From Maylandia zebra (taxonomy: Eukaryota; Chordata; Actinopteri; Cichliformes; Cichlidae), in the NCBI RefSeq assembly GCF_041146795.1, contig NC_135177.1:19047560-19111559 (forward strand): a stretch of DNA of 64,000 nucleotides, read 5' to 3'. This document shows positions 26,301-37,224 of this stretch, in pieces. The notes under the pieces are model-generated. The model saw only the letters and a program-made list of their open reading frames with translations, searched no databases and was not told the origin of the DNA. The position numbers and the translations under genes are program-made. Every line of letters starts with the position of its first letter. The stretch's first letter is position 1.

Positions 26301-29300
26301 TCTTCCTATCATAACAGAGATAAGTATAAAAAGGAGAACAATAACTATGACTGACATTAAACTATCCATCAGAAATACAAACCCACTCACCATCTAAGTT
26401 ATGGACACTGGTTTCTTGATCTCTCTTTTCTAATCCTTCTTTCTACAACATAAGATAGAAGACAACCAGTTTATAGTATGCCTTGTTTTTGGAACTCAGA
26501 CTGCCATAAAAGTATCTTATACATTTCACTCACCTGCACATTCAAAGTTTTTTCTATTGCATCTATTCCGAAGCTATTCTTCATATCATAGAGACGTATT
26601 TTGATGGGTATTGAACCAGCGACCATGGGCACAACAGAGAAGGAGACAAACTGAGAGGATTGGGGTGCAAGAGTAATGTTAACATAAGATGATTTCGTGG
26701 CTGAACCAGGAGAGCAAAGTCCTTCAGTTTGTTCCATGTGCACTGCCACCTGTGAACATGCAGGTGTCCAAGAAGACAAAAAAAATCTTTACTTATTCCA
26801 CACAAAGTAGTTACTGTTTCCAGTGACACTCAGCGCTGATGTTGAGGTTAATCTACCTGCAGTTCGGAGTCATCATAGTTGTAGATAACAGGTGAAACTG
26901 ACAGCTGCTCAAATTTTTTCACAAATGAAGGCAGTCTCAGAGACACAAATGACGTCTTAAAGGCTCTGATCTCAAGTGGCTTATCGACACAGAAACCTGA
27001 GTGAAACACAGAATAGAAGTAAGTTGCAGTTAATGAGATCCAGTCAAATATCTGTGATGTGTTTATAAAGCACAGAGTAATGATTACCTGTGGATGGAGA
27101 TAATGTGACAATCTGAATCTCCCATGTGGTGATGGAATCAGGAAGGGGCAATGGGTAGCTACAAGAGTTTTTGATGAAGAGAAATCAAATTAAATCAAAT
27201 CAATCAGACAAATGACACAGTTTATACGGGGGTTCAAAGATAAGCTGCTTAAGTGAAATAATCACACATTATTCAAGCAATAACAATTAAGATGAGTACA
27301 TAAACAAAGCAACTGCATGGTGTCATTATGCATCGAACAACTGTATTTGACTGGAAATGGATTTGTGTATATAAAAAAAAAAAATTCCCCACTCGCCCCT
27401 TCAAGCTCGGGTCCTCTACCAGAGGCCTGGGAGCTTGAGGGTCCTGCGCGTTATCTTAGCTGTTCCTAGGACTGTGCGCTTCTGGACAGAGATCTCCGAT
27501 GTAAAATGGTAAATGGCCTGCATTTGTATAGCGCTTTTCTAGTCCCTAAGGACCCCAAAGCACTTCACACTACATTCAGTCATTCACACACACATTCACA
27601 CACTAGTGATGGCAAGCTACATTGTAGCCACAGCTGCCCTGGGGCGCACTGACAGAGGCGAGGCTGCCGGACACTGGCGCCACCAGGCCCTTTGACCACC
27701 ACCAGTAGGCAAACATGGGGTTAGTATCTTGCCCAAGGATATTTGGCATGCAGCCAGGAGGTAGCCTGGGATCGAACCACCGACCTTCTGATTAGTGGCT
27801 GACCTGCTCTGCCACCTGAGCCATAGCCACCCCACATGATGTTGTTCCTGGGATCTTTTAGAGCCACTCATCTAGTTTGGGAGTCACCGCACCTAGTCCT
27901 CCGATTACCACTGGGACCACTGTTACCTGATGAAGGCTCTTAGACTCCTGTTGATCTTGTATAGCTCCGATAGTTGGCTAACCTCCCTCCCTACTACCTT
28001 GATCTTAGCCTCTTGCCTCCTTCTCCATGGAGGGCACTGCCCCTTGTGGCTGTAGCCAAGCATCTCACTGATCACTGCTGCCATGGTGTAGATCAGCTTG
28101 TTAGTCTCGGTAATGGTGGCTGTAGGTATCGTCCACAGTGCTGCATTAACATAGTCTAACAGACCTTCTGAGGGTACTTCACGTAGACTTGGTAACCGGC
28201 TACGGGGGATTCAGGTTTCAAGCTTGGCCATGATCCCATCTTTCAGGTCACTTCCTCTCGCACTCAACGATCCTTCTTCTATCGCACTTGGTGCTTGGTA
28301 CCCAATCTCGGGTGGGGTTGATCATATCACCCTCCTGACCTGGCGTCCTGGCTCAGCATTTGTGTTGTACCTCGTCAATCTCTAGCTGTGAGAGCCGTCC
28401 CTTCTTTCGTATGTTGGAACACTGAGCTAGTTGTTTCGCCGTCGTTGTGGATGTTGGGTATCGAAGATTCCATAGGTCCCTCATCCTATTCATGTAACCC
28501 CTTCAACGAGGGTTACTAGTGTAGTAGCATTCCAACAATGCCCTATTTTTGTCTCTTGCCCACCGATGCCTTCTTGTTCCAGTAGCCCACTTCTCGTCAG
28601 GGTGCCCTGGTTCCTCAACACCTGACACGGACCTTGTTCATCTGGGCAACATCCAAGCCGGTATGCCTCATATTTATCTGTCTCGCTCATGTCTGCGGTA
28701 GGCTCGCTTAGCATGGGAGGTCTAGCCTTAGGACCCTTACTGGATACAGACACCCCAGGGGGGAATCGAACATGCGATCCTCTGCTCCAAAGGCATGTAG
28801 TCTACACACACACACATATATGTATATATATATATATATATTAAAGGTACATTAAAAATGCTTACCTTTTTTTGTTGGAGACGTCAAATTCCACAAAACC
28901 AAAGCTTGGAGGAAAATATCTTCGGATATACTGAGAGGTTTCTGAGAAGAACTCCTCTATATCAGCAACGGATGCAGCTAAAAGCCAGAAAAAGTCAAAG
29001 TCAGTCAAAGTCAGACTTTGATAATTAAGCTACAGCTATTAAATGCTACTCAAGATGATTTTTAAAGTGTCAGCATAAAGTGTCAGTTTCATCTCACTCC
29101 TGCCAAATCCTTTTTGGAGTTCTTCCTGGATCTTTTTTTGTCTTAGACGCTCCGCTTCAAGGCAGCACTTTAAAAACACTTCAGCACAAGTTGGATTTTT
29201 TTTCACTAGAAGGACCCGATCAGCTCTTTCCCGACATGTTCGTTCCATCGGGATTTGAGAAAATCCATAAACACAACAGTTTTGCAGCTCTTTCTCTGTG

Positions 29301-32300
29301 TAGTTCAATTCTAAAGAAAATAAAAGACACATTTAGCATGTTCTTGCAAAAAATATTTTATACAATCAGACCAAAGTTTTAATACTAGAATCTTCTTACT
29401 CATGGCCATCATTTCGGGTTGAAGGTCCACTGAGCGTCTTTGTCGTGTTAATGAAGAATTACAACCAAAATCTAGTAGTAGGAGAGAAGCAGGAAAGCAA
29501 CAGAAAAATGATTCGAATGGAATAAAAAAATGTAATACGTATTTATTAGCTGTTGTTGTAGGAAATAATTTGGAAAAGCGAAAGTGCTTCTTCCTACTGT
29601 CCAAAGATATGCAGTTAGTGGGGATAGGTTAATTGGAAACTAAATTGCCCATAGATGTGAATGCAGGTATGAATGTGAGTGTGAATGATTGTTTTCATGT
29701 GTTAGCCCTGTGATAGACTGGCGACCTGCCCAGGGAGTAGGCTGCCTCTTGCTCTAAGACAGCTGGGATAGGCTCCAGCAGCCCCCCCCCCCCCATGACC
29801 CTGAAAAGGATAAGCGGAAGAGAGTGGATGTATGTATGTATGGATGGATGGATGGATGGGAAAGTGTTGTGTTTATGGTTGGATTGATGGAAGCTTTATT
29901 CTCAAAGTCAGAAAATACAATTTTTTATTTAAACAGTGAAGTCTACATAAAATACAATTCCTTAAAAGACACTCATTGTATTTTAAAAAGGAAAATAACC
30001 TAAAGATATCATAATAATATGAAGTAACAACTGCTATGGCATTCAGAACACCTTGGTACTAATTAACAGAGGTTGTTAGTTTTCTTTCTAAAAACAGGGT
30101 ATTTTACTACATTAAAATAGCATAACAGAGCTCTACAACAATGTCGAGAGGAAATAAGCATGTTTCTTCACATTTTTGTGTGTTAGGGTCCTGACTTCAA
30201 AGAGACGGGGATTGGTGCGAGGAAGATAATGAGGTGGAAATGAAAAAGGACCGGGCAATTGTGGAGGAAGCAGATAAGTAGGAGTAGAAAGTCATTATGA
30301 AAAGGACATGATATAGATATAAAAGTACAAATGTTGAATAGTCATATAAACTTTGAAAGAGCTTTTTGTGATCTTGATAAAATTTATAGGCAATAGGCAA
30401 TACTACGTAAATGGCTAGTCTCTAATCGCATACATAAAACGAAACCAAGTAGAAAGGCCCTGTCCATCTCAGCTACTGTATTCAGGATGGTGGGACGACA
30501 TGGTGGCTTCCACAGAGCTGTGCCCGCTCCTATGTATATTTTATTGGATTATTTCAATAATGTATTAAAAAAGTTTCAAGGAGAAGATATAATTACACAC
30601 TAATCAATTAAATAACCTCAAAAAATTACCTAATGTTCCTTTAACTAAATGAAGAAAAACTTTTTTTTCTTACCCTTTCTCCACAGAAACTGGTCATTAG
30701 ATACAGAAGCCAAGCCATTGTCTAACAGAACTGATGCTGAGTCAGGTCCACCACCATAGGAACAACCCAGATCATATGAGTTCATAGTAGAGAATACCTG
30801 ACAATTGAGAAGAAAAGCTTAGACTTACTACTATGATTACCTATAAATTACAAAAAATACCATAAGTATGAAAGTAGTGTGTGAGACTGTAACCTGTTTG
30901 GGTGTGAGTTTATTGTCAGCATTGAGAGCGTAGAAGGCCTTATCCACAGCCAGCAAAGCCACTTTTGCGCTGTTCCCATGTAGATCAAAGTCTATCTTTA
31001 AATGTGTGTTAGGTGCAAGGGTACCTTTGCGTTGTACCTAAATTAAGACATTTAAGATATACCAGGATTTTTTTTTTTTGTTTAGTGAAGGAAAATTCAA
31101 ATAATACAAATAGACTTCTCAAACCAAAATCAAATAAATATATCAATATAAATACATGTAGATGTAGGCAATTTAAAAATCCAAATTATTTAAATATATG
31201 CAATGTTTGTACACCTCCATTAGTTAAATGTTAGTAAAAATTAGTTACAGCGCACACATTTGAAATAGTTTTGTTTTCTCTGCTCGTGCTGCACTTTTTT
31301 ATCTGTTCTGTTTACTTACCTTGACATTTAGCTCACATTCATCCCTGACATCTACCCACACTGAATCAGCTATGACGTGACCGTTAGTGTTGTGATAGTA
31401 GCCAATCACACGGAACGATGGAACCATATTATGTGTTATCTGCAGTTGGTGTTTAGCTGATATACCAAGTGGGAGTGAGCCGGTGTTTACTACAATTCCC
31501 CGGCTTAAGACCTGAAACAAAGACAATTAAAACGTGTTTAATCAAGACAAAATGCTGCTCCTTTATGAGAATACACAATATTGCATTTAGTCAGATATTT
31601 CTGACCATGTAGTGTATATATCCACTGCGTGGGCTGTTGATGGTGTTGAATGTTATGGTAAGGAATTCATTCACAGAGTAGATCCTGCTGGTAAAAGTCA
31701 TGTAAAGGTAGCTGTCATGTTGAGAGGAAGCACGTCGCATTATTTTTCTCTCTCGTAATCCATTTGTAGAAACCTGTTGGAGGCAGATGAACAAACAGTT
31801 AAAACTGGAATCAAATCTGTTAAACAACACCTTTGAATAAGGTTGGGGATACTAACTTCAACTGTAAAATCAGCTTTATCATGAACATTAAAAGTATTGA
31901 ACAGTGCCCCGTCTTGATCAGTGGTGCCTTCCCAAGGCTGTGATGTTGGTAGATTAATATTTACTGGCACACCAGCTGCTGGAGAGCCATCTGGCAGACG
32001 CACGAGCACCTATATGAAAAACAAAGAAAAGTTTTATTAAAGATCATTACAGTAATTTGTGTAACTATTCCCATGTGTTAGTTTCAGGCATACCACCACG
32101 TCCAGTGGATATCCAGGAATAAAATGAGATCGAGTTCGAGAGAGGTCTATCGTGTATTTGTGGGTGAAGATTCGCAGGTAAACTTCTGCCTCTTGTATTT
32201 CACCACCTAGGCCAAAAAATGTACACAGTATTATCAAGAAAAATAAAAGGTCGCATTAATATTTCTCCATGTCTTAATGAGTTTATCAATAGATTTATTA

Positions 32301-34951
32301 TATTGGAACTTTTACTTATTAAATGCAATAATTAAATGTAGCTCCAGAAATTCTGTATTATGCACTGCTATATGAAACCACATTGTTTACAACAATTAAA
32401 TACTCTCTAATATCTATGATTTCAAATAAAATAACCAAAAACAAACTCAGATATATTGATGAATGTAAATGTCTCCTTTACTTTGTATGTTTGTGACAAA
32501 CACTCTCAAAAACAATCGATCTCCATTTTCCTGCATCTTAGAGAGGGTTGTTTTCAGCTGCCTCTGAAGTTTTGCATTTGTCTCATTAAACAAAAGAGAA
32601 ACCTTTGCATTTCCATCTTTGACCTGCAAGAAACAGAGAAGTTTTGATAAACTGAAACAATAATGGCATGCAGTTTGTTACTCATTTTAAAATTAGCTGC
32701 ATTGTGAATTTTGGATGGATTTCCTCACCGAACCGGTCTGCTCCAGTCCCTTGATAAAAGTCATTTCCTGACCGCCAAAGCCATCTTTTTTTACAAATCC
32801 AAACTGGCAGTGATAAGCACCTTTAACTTTTTCACCATGTGTGTACCTAAAGAAAACAACTGTTAACTGGAGCAAAGATAGTCTAAAAATGCAATAGTAT
32901 ATTTATACTTGAGACAGTCAATCCAAGCATTAAACGGTCTGACTCAAGCAGTGAATATTTTTTGTTGCTGAATCCAAGTTAATAAAAAGTTTTATTATTT
33001 TCACTGCAAAGGAAATAATTATGGAAGAGAAAATGCCCAATCTCAAACTCCAGGTTTTCACCTGGTAAGTGATCAGAGGCTGCAAGGACCATCATGTGTC
33101 ATAATGAGTCATTATGTGACATTAATTTCATTTTTCAAATCGTGCTACAGTAGACTTGCAGATTCCCTTACGTTTTTTGCATTTTTCATTGCATGAGTGT
33201 GCTTATTTGAATACTGGCAGCCCTTGGTCAGGTAATGACTTGGTTAAACAGTTAAACTGTTCTATTTGTTAAAAGTCATCCTGCTGATAAGATGTTGACA
33301 AAATCACCCCAATGCCAAAGCCTTAGCTTTTAACATTTCTTGACATGAATTTGCAAAGAAAGAGTTAGTTTAATGGAAGTAAAATTAGCACTTACATTGC
33401 TGAGATGGTGAATTGAAGATCTTTGTTGGTCAGCAAAATATATTTCGGATCCATTACGATGTTCACATCAAAGCTTGGTAAAACTACAGTTAGTAAATAA
33501 GTTATGAGAGTCAAAAGATACTTTCTGTGAATTTAAAAAAAAGATCTCAATTGCACGAATCAGTTTATAGTAAACTTACTAAATTTCTGAACTTTGAACT
33601 CTCTGAAGGCAGCATTTGCTTCATCACCCTCATAGTGTGCAGTAATCTTCCAAGTACCCGTTCTTTACGAACAACAAAGTACAGTAAGTGTCAAAATTCC
33701 TTGACATCTTCACTTTCATTGGAAATTTGTAACCTACTCAGAAACGTCAGGTATGAGGAATGAGTCTTGATGTACTCCTCCCTTTGCAATCTTCATGATT
33801 TTCATTATTCTATTTCCAGCAGCATTCTGTCATACAGTGACCAAACACAGACCAAGACAAGAAAGAGTGAATATGTTTCTGTCTTTCAAACTTGTATTAC
33901 CAAAGACATTTATAAAGAAAATATATAATATTAATAATTATAACTCACAATTACTGATATGTGGACAGGTTCCTCATGAGGCCTCATCGTGTGGTCAAGA
34001 GTGAAGATTCTGTACTTCACTAAAAGAACGATAACATAAAAGGAATATAAAATGTCTTTTTCACAAAATAATCACTGTTAGGTAAAGTCTGTAGAATTAT
34101 TTAATTTTCTTTTACTTTGTTTCTACCTCTGTCTGCTGGGTTATAAATTGGCTGAGCTGTCTGAATGAAGATGTAGCCCCTGTGTTTTGACACCAGAACC
34201 CTTGTTAGCTTCGTGTTGGGTGTGAAGGATTGGCTCTCTGCCACGAGCATAACGTAAGAAGGAAATTGAGGCAATCTTAACAAAGAATCCATGTTTAGCT
34301 GTAAAGATGTAAATTATAAAGTTAGGGTAAAGTGGGTAGTAACATCTCAGTCCTGTCTTTTATTGTTTGCTTTTTGTTTGAGTGTGAAGTCTGCATACCT
34401 TGAGCTCAGCTATTTCAATCTTGTCTTCTTTAGTGCACGTAACCGTTTTCATCTCAGACACAACAGTACTAGAGATCTCATCCTTCAGGTAGAGCTTAAC
34501 AGGTTTGTTAAGGTGACCCGGTCCCATCTGGACAAACACTTTCTCATTAACGCCCACGTGAAAGACTTTCGGGCCTGAGATGAAGAATCTGCACACAAAA
34601 ATGAAAGATAGTGAACATTACATCTTTTAATAATCTGTTTCACATAATCTGATTTTTAGATAACTATGCAATCTGCAGTGCTGCATATTTGAGCGTATCT
34701 TACATTAAGTCAAGTTGATTATTAGGAAATAAATATGGGAATACCAACATATGATTTTTTTTTTCATTTGTAAGGTTATGAAATTGTTTGAAGACAAAAA
34801 CTTTAGTTATATTTAATTATATATATCAGTTAAAATGAGTAGACATCAGCCATTAAAGCATTACACTTCATTCTTCCTAAATTTACCTGTTTTGTGCTGA
34901 ACACTCCGCGATCCATATCAGCAGCAGTATCACAAAAATGTGGCACTTCAT
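17387..34951 (-). CDS. c4: Complement component C4, copy A
   Basis: Thioester plasma protein cleaved by C1s/MASP-2 to C4a and C4b; C4b joins the C3 convertase. 41 exons (human C4 also has 41), 1688 codons, all phases closing: 34951-34887, 34588-34399, 34298-34127, 34019-33949, 33826-33738, 33662-33580, 33483-33396, 32846-32729, 32623-32482, 32206-32094, 32009-31857, 31773-31606, 31511-31320, 31037-30894, 30797-30674, 29471-29400, 29310-29098, 28977-28866, 27158-27088, 26996-26857, 26749-26534, 26442-26391, 26305-26216, 26132-25926, 25033-24958, 24817-24640, 23001-22906, 22398-22236, 22091-21910, 21778-21620, 21544-21485, 21411-21321, 21245-21077, 20921-20837, 19311-19237, 19162-19060, 18959-18870, 18117-18019, 17894-17811, 17731-17599, 17525-17387. 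Seen: signal peptide, furin site RQRR (about 647-650), six-Cys anaphylatoxin ending GFGR (about 732), thioester GCLEQ (Cys near 987), catalytic-type His in NPVLH (about 1109), acidic Tyr cluster, RYRR second furin site (about 1401), C-terminal netrin-like domain ending DGCRQ. Two furin sites give the three-chain C4 plan, unlike C3 or C5. Confidence 0.95.
19800..20187 (+). repeat. LINE-like 3' tail with (ATTCT)n
   Basis: Lies in intron 34 of C4 copy A. The sequence GTGCAATGACAATAAAGTTG followed by ATTCT repeats (20157-20186) is typical of 3' ends of fish non-LTR retroelements. The upstream limit is uncertain and no coding part is left. The matching intron of copy B lacks it. Confidence 0.5.
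23369..24599. mobile_element. hAT-type transposon remnant, 1231 bp
   Basis: Ends are inverted repeats TAGGGGTGCAACGATA, perfect over at least 16 bases, flanked by the 8-bp direct duplication GTTCTAAT at 23361-23368 and 24600-24607. TIRs of this kind with 8-bp target duplications define hAT elements. The interior, on the minus strand, keeps frame-broken pieces resembling a BED zinc finger (GLWNYFGL about 24310-24335; [13 protein letters not shown] about 23965-24015). No intact transposase remains, so it is non-autonomous. It sits in intron 26 of C4 copy A; the corresponding intron of copy B is only 131 bases. Confidence 0.88.
25926..26132 (-). other. Thioester-encoding exon 24 of C4 copy A
   Basis: Encodes the thioester site as [12 protein letters not shown], where family members normally have GCGEQ. 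The Cys and Gln that form the bond are both present; the residue after Cys is Leu rather than Gly. The same change occurs in copy B at 49376-49582. Confidence 0.9.
27388..28800 (-). mobile_element. Degenerate LINE fragment, split by a SINE
   Basis: On the minus strand the frame-broken translation reads [16 protein letters not shown] and, beyond the SINE insertion, [17 protein letters not shown]. These are motifs of the C-terminal part of a fish reverse-transcriptase ORF; I am not sure of the clade. Related pieces occur at 38651-39930 and 54930-55235. It lies in intron 18 of C4 copy A; the equivalent intron of copy B (50839 to 50592) lacks it. Confidence 0.65.
27503..27837 (-). repeat. tRNA-derived SINE nested in a LINE
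   Basis: Same body as the element at 936-1275 but with a different tRNA-like head (A box TGGCTCAGGTGG, B box GGTTCGATCCC). It is flanked by the direct repeat GATGT at 27498-27502 and 27838-27842. The LINE reading resumes on both sides, so the SINE inserted later. Confidence 0.8.
28804..28843. repeat. (CA)n/(TA)n microsatellite
   Basis: Short CA run followed by TA repeats at the edge of the LINE insertion, 23 bases before exon 18 of C4 copy A. Confidence 0.8.
29590..29865 (+). repeat. Dispersed repeat ending in (GATG)n
   Basis: Contains GGATAGGCTCCAGCAGC, a C-run, GGATAAGCGGAAGA and a terminal ATGGATGG run. This is the shape of a very common fish repeat attributed to RTE/Rex3-type LINE 3' ends. 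It lies in intron 15 of C4 copy A. The family name is from memory. Confidence 0.5.
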
Positions 34952-35646
34952 CGCGCCGCTTTGATTACTTTGCCTGCTTTGACACAGACTTTAGATTAAC
35001 TGCTGTTTTGTAAGTCACTCACCCCTGTTTCACAATATCTGGATCTCATTAATGCCCTCCCTCTGTTTTTTTCAGCTGCAGATGAACAGACTTATAAAAC
35101 TTAAAACCAATTACAAAACTTTAAAAAATGCATGCATAAACACTCAAGGCATAATATGATAACAGTTTAATACTGCTAGATATAGCATGTTGCTCGATGC
35201 ATGCTGTTGTTTAACACACAATGTGTTTTTTTTGTCAATTATTAAAATTATTAAATCTATTTTTTTTTTTTTAACTTTGCACATTAGGTTTCAATAGACC
35301 ACCAGACCAACATTTCTGACAACAAGCTGTTTGGTTTTATTAAAATCCGTTTTACATTGCTACTTGGCTTGCAGCCTGGAAAGTGTTCCTGTTTCACAAT
35401 GTGTAACCATCTCCTCATTGGTCAGTTGAAGCCAGATTTCCCTTAAGTCATGTGGTTTACAAGAAATCATGTTTGTTTTTTCTGTTTTCATCCCCCCCCC
35501 TCCTAGCTACCTTTGAAACTAAATGGCTGACAAATTATTTGACGAATACAGATTAATTGTTCTCTTTTTCTTTAGCAGTCATAGAGTATTTGTCATCTCT
35601 TTGTAATAGTTAGAAAAGCTGTTTATTCCACACTTGCTGGACATGG

Positions 35647-36185
35647 TGTCATGGTCCTGGGTCGAGCGACCCAGTGTTTGAGTTTTATGTATCTTTTGTA
35701 TTCATTTGTGCCCTAGTTTAGTTCATCTAGTTTATTTTGAGGTTGCTGTTTAGTCCTTTGTTTCTTAGTGTTTATGTCATCTCCTCCTGTACGCAGTCTC
35801 CCTGGTTCGTGTGTCTACCTGTCATGCGTCATGTCTGTGTGGTTATGTTCAGTTCAGATCACGTCTAATCTCCATGTTTCCTGTTTTACTTTGAAAGTCT
35901 GTGTCTAATGTCAGTGTATGTAGTTTCACTTTTCCTGTCCTGTCATTAGGTTCATGTGTATCAGCTGTTCCCCCTCATGTGTTTCCACTTCCCTTGATCA
36001 TCCCTTATGTGTATTTAGTCTCTGTGTTTTATTCAGTCTGTGTCGTGTCCTCACGACCAGTCTTTGTCATGGTTTTCTGAGTCTTCATAGAGAAGACTCA
36101 TAAGTTACTCCGGTCTACTCTCTTGTGTTCGCACCTGGGTCCACCACATGCACCACCGCATGGTCTGTCTCCTCAGATCGTGACA
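35647..36185. mobile_element. Solo LTR, 539 bp
   Basis: Starts TGTCATGG and ends CGTGACA (TG...CA termini), flanked by the 5-bp direct repeat CATGG at 35642-35646 and 36186-36190. The homologous 5' flank of C4 copy B has an uninterrupted empty site (ACATGATCC near 57977-57985), so the insertion came after the C4 duplication or is specific to unit A. No internal coding region is present. The parent retroelement family is not identified. Confidence 0.75.
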
Positions 36186-37017
36186 CATGGTCCTTATGTG
36201 TGTATTAATTAGTGAATTGAATAATAAGGTAAATAAATATAGCAAGGCACTTCATGATATTCAAAATTAAACATCATTATGGTAATTAGATTGTTTTAAA
36301 CTATAAATATAAATCTTTTTTCCAGTTGCTTCTGTTTCTTGCTACTTTGTGTGTGTATTACTGCTCCTTTGGACTAGTACTGTAATACACATGCAATGTC
36401 ATTTGCTCAATATTAGACGATTTAAATGAAACACAGAACATTGTTTTGCATATAAATAAATGGTTAAAGGTTACAGGTTAAATCACAACGTGACTGAGTC
36501 ATAAGCTTATACCATTTTGATTCATGGGTAGCTAGTGTTGAGAAAGATGGCATTACCTCTCTTTACATCTGAGAGAGGGTAAAAGGACTTAACATCCAGC
36601 CTTTTATGTTAAAAGTGTTACAGGGTGCTAAAACAGAGTTTATCTGTATGTGATTTTGCTAATAGTTAATAGGGTCTCTGTTTAAAAAGTCTTAATCTCT
36701 AATGCTATGATTATCACCCAGTAGGCAGACTGAGGTCAGATGGAGGCAGGAAGGATACTCGCCCAGCTCTAACTGCCCTCCTGATGTTGATCCTGCTCCC
36801 TCTGATTGCGTGCTTGTCAGTGTAGCAGCAGCTCTCCTCTAAATCTGTGCGCTTGGTAACTAACTAATGAAAATTAGTGGCCTTTAATAGACCTCAAGAA
36901 TCTGTTCATTTTTAATGGTAGAGTAACCTGTGATAAAACATAGGTTTTTACCTTTGCTGTTTCACAAAAGGTTAAAAAGGGAATGTCCAGAATTTAGACT
37001 TTTTGAATGCAGGATAT

Positions 37018-37023
37018 TTTATT
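37018..37023 (-). terminator. Candidate polyadenylation signal of C4 copy B
   Basis: AATAAA on the minus strand, about 200 bases past the stop codon of C4 copy B. Confidence 0.45.
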
Positions 37024-37224
37024 AAAGCAGTTTAGAAGGAGCAAAGGAAAAGCCAAATCACTAGATACATGCAGAACATACATGTGCAACTATGTGATGT
37101 GGCAGTAGAATAAGCCAAAAAGTAAAAGCAACAACAGAAACTCTTAACATCCATGCTAACTGTGTATCTGATGGGAAATTCATTTAACTGACTTGCATGA
37201 AAATGAAAATGAGAGCAGGTTGCT

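Larger units (their letters stand above)
16985..36305 (-). repeat. C4 tandem duplication unit A
   Basis: This segment holds C4 copy A with about 0.4 kb of 3' flank and about 1.3 kb of 5' flank. It is homologous throughout to 36306-58225. The 3' edge is marked by CCAGTTGCTTCTGTTTC, present both at about 16991 and about 36318. The 5' edge is marked by the AACATCATTATxxTxxTTAGAT stretch near 36270, matched near 58180. Unit B begins directly after unit A, which is the signature of tandem duplication. Edge positions are approximate. Confidence 0.75.

Noticed and set aside
28490-28753. 87-codon minus-strand frame as a possible small gene
   Set aside because: It lies in a LINE fragment and has relatives at 39428-39754 and 54931-55113.
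17387-34951. C3, C5 or alpha-2-macroglobulin identity for the thioester genes
   Set aside because: Two furin sites (three chains), an anaphylatoxin, the thioester, PVLH/PVIH and 41 exons fit C4; C5 lacks the thioester, A2M lacks the anaphylatoxin and C3 has a single furin site.
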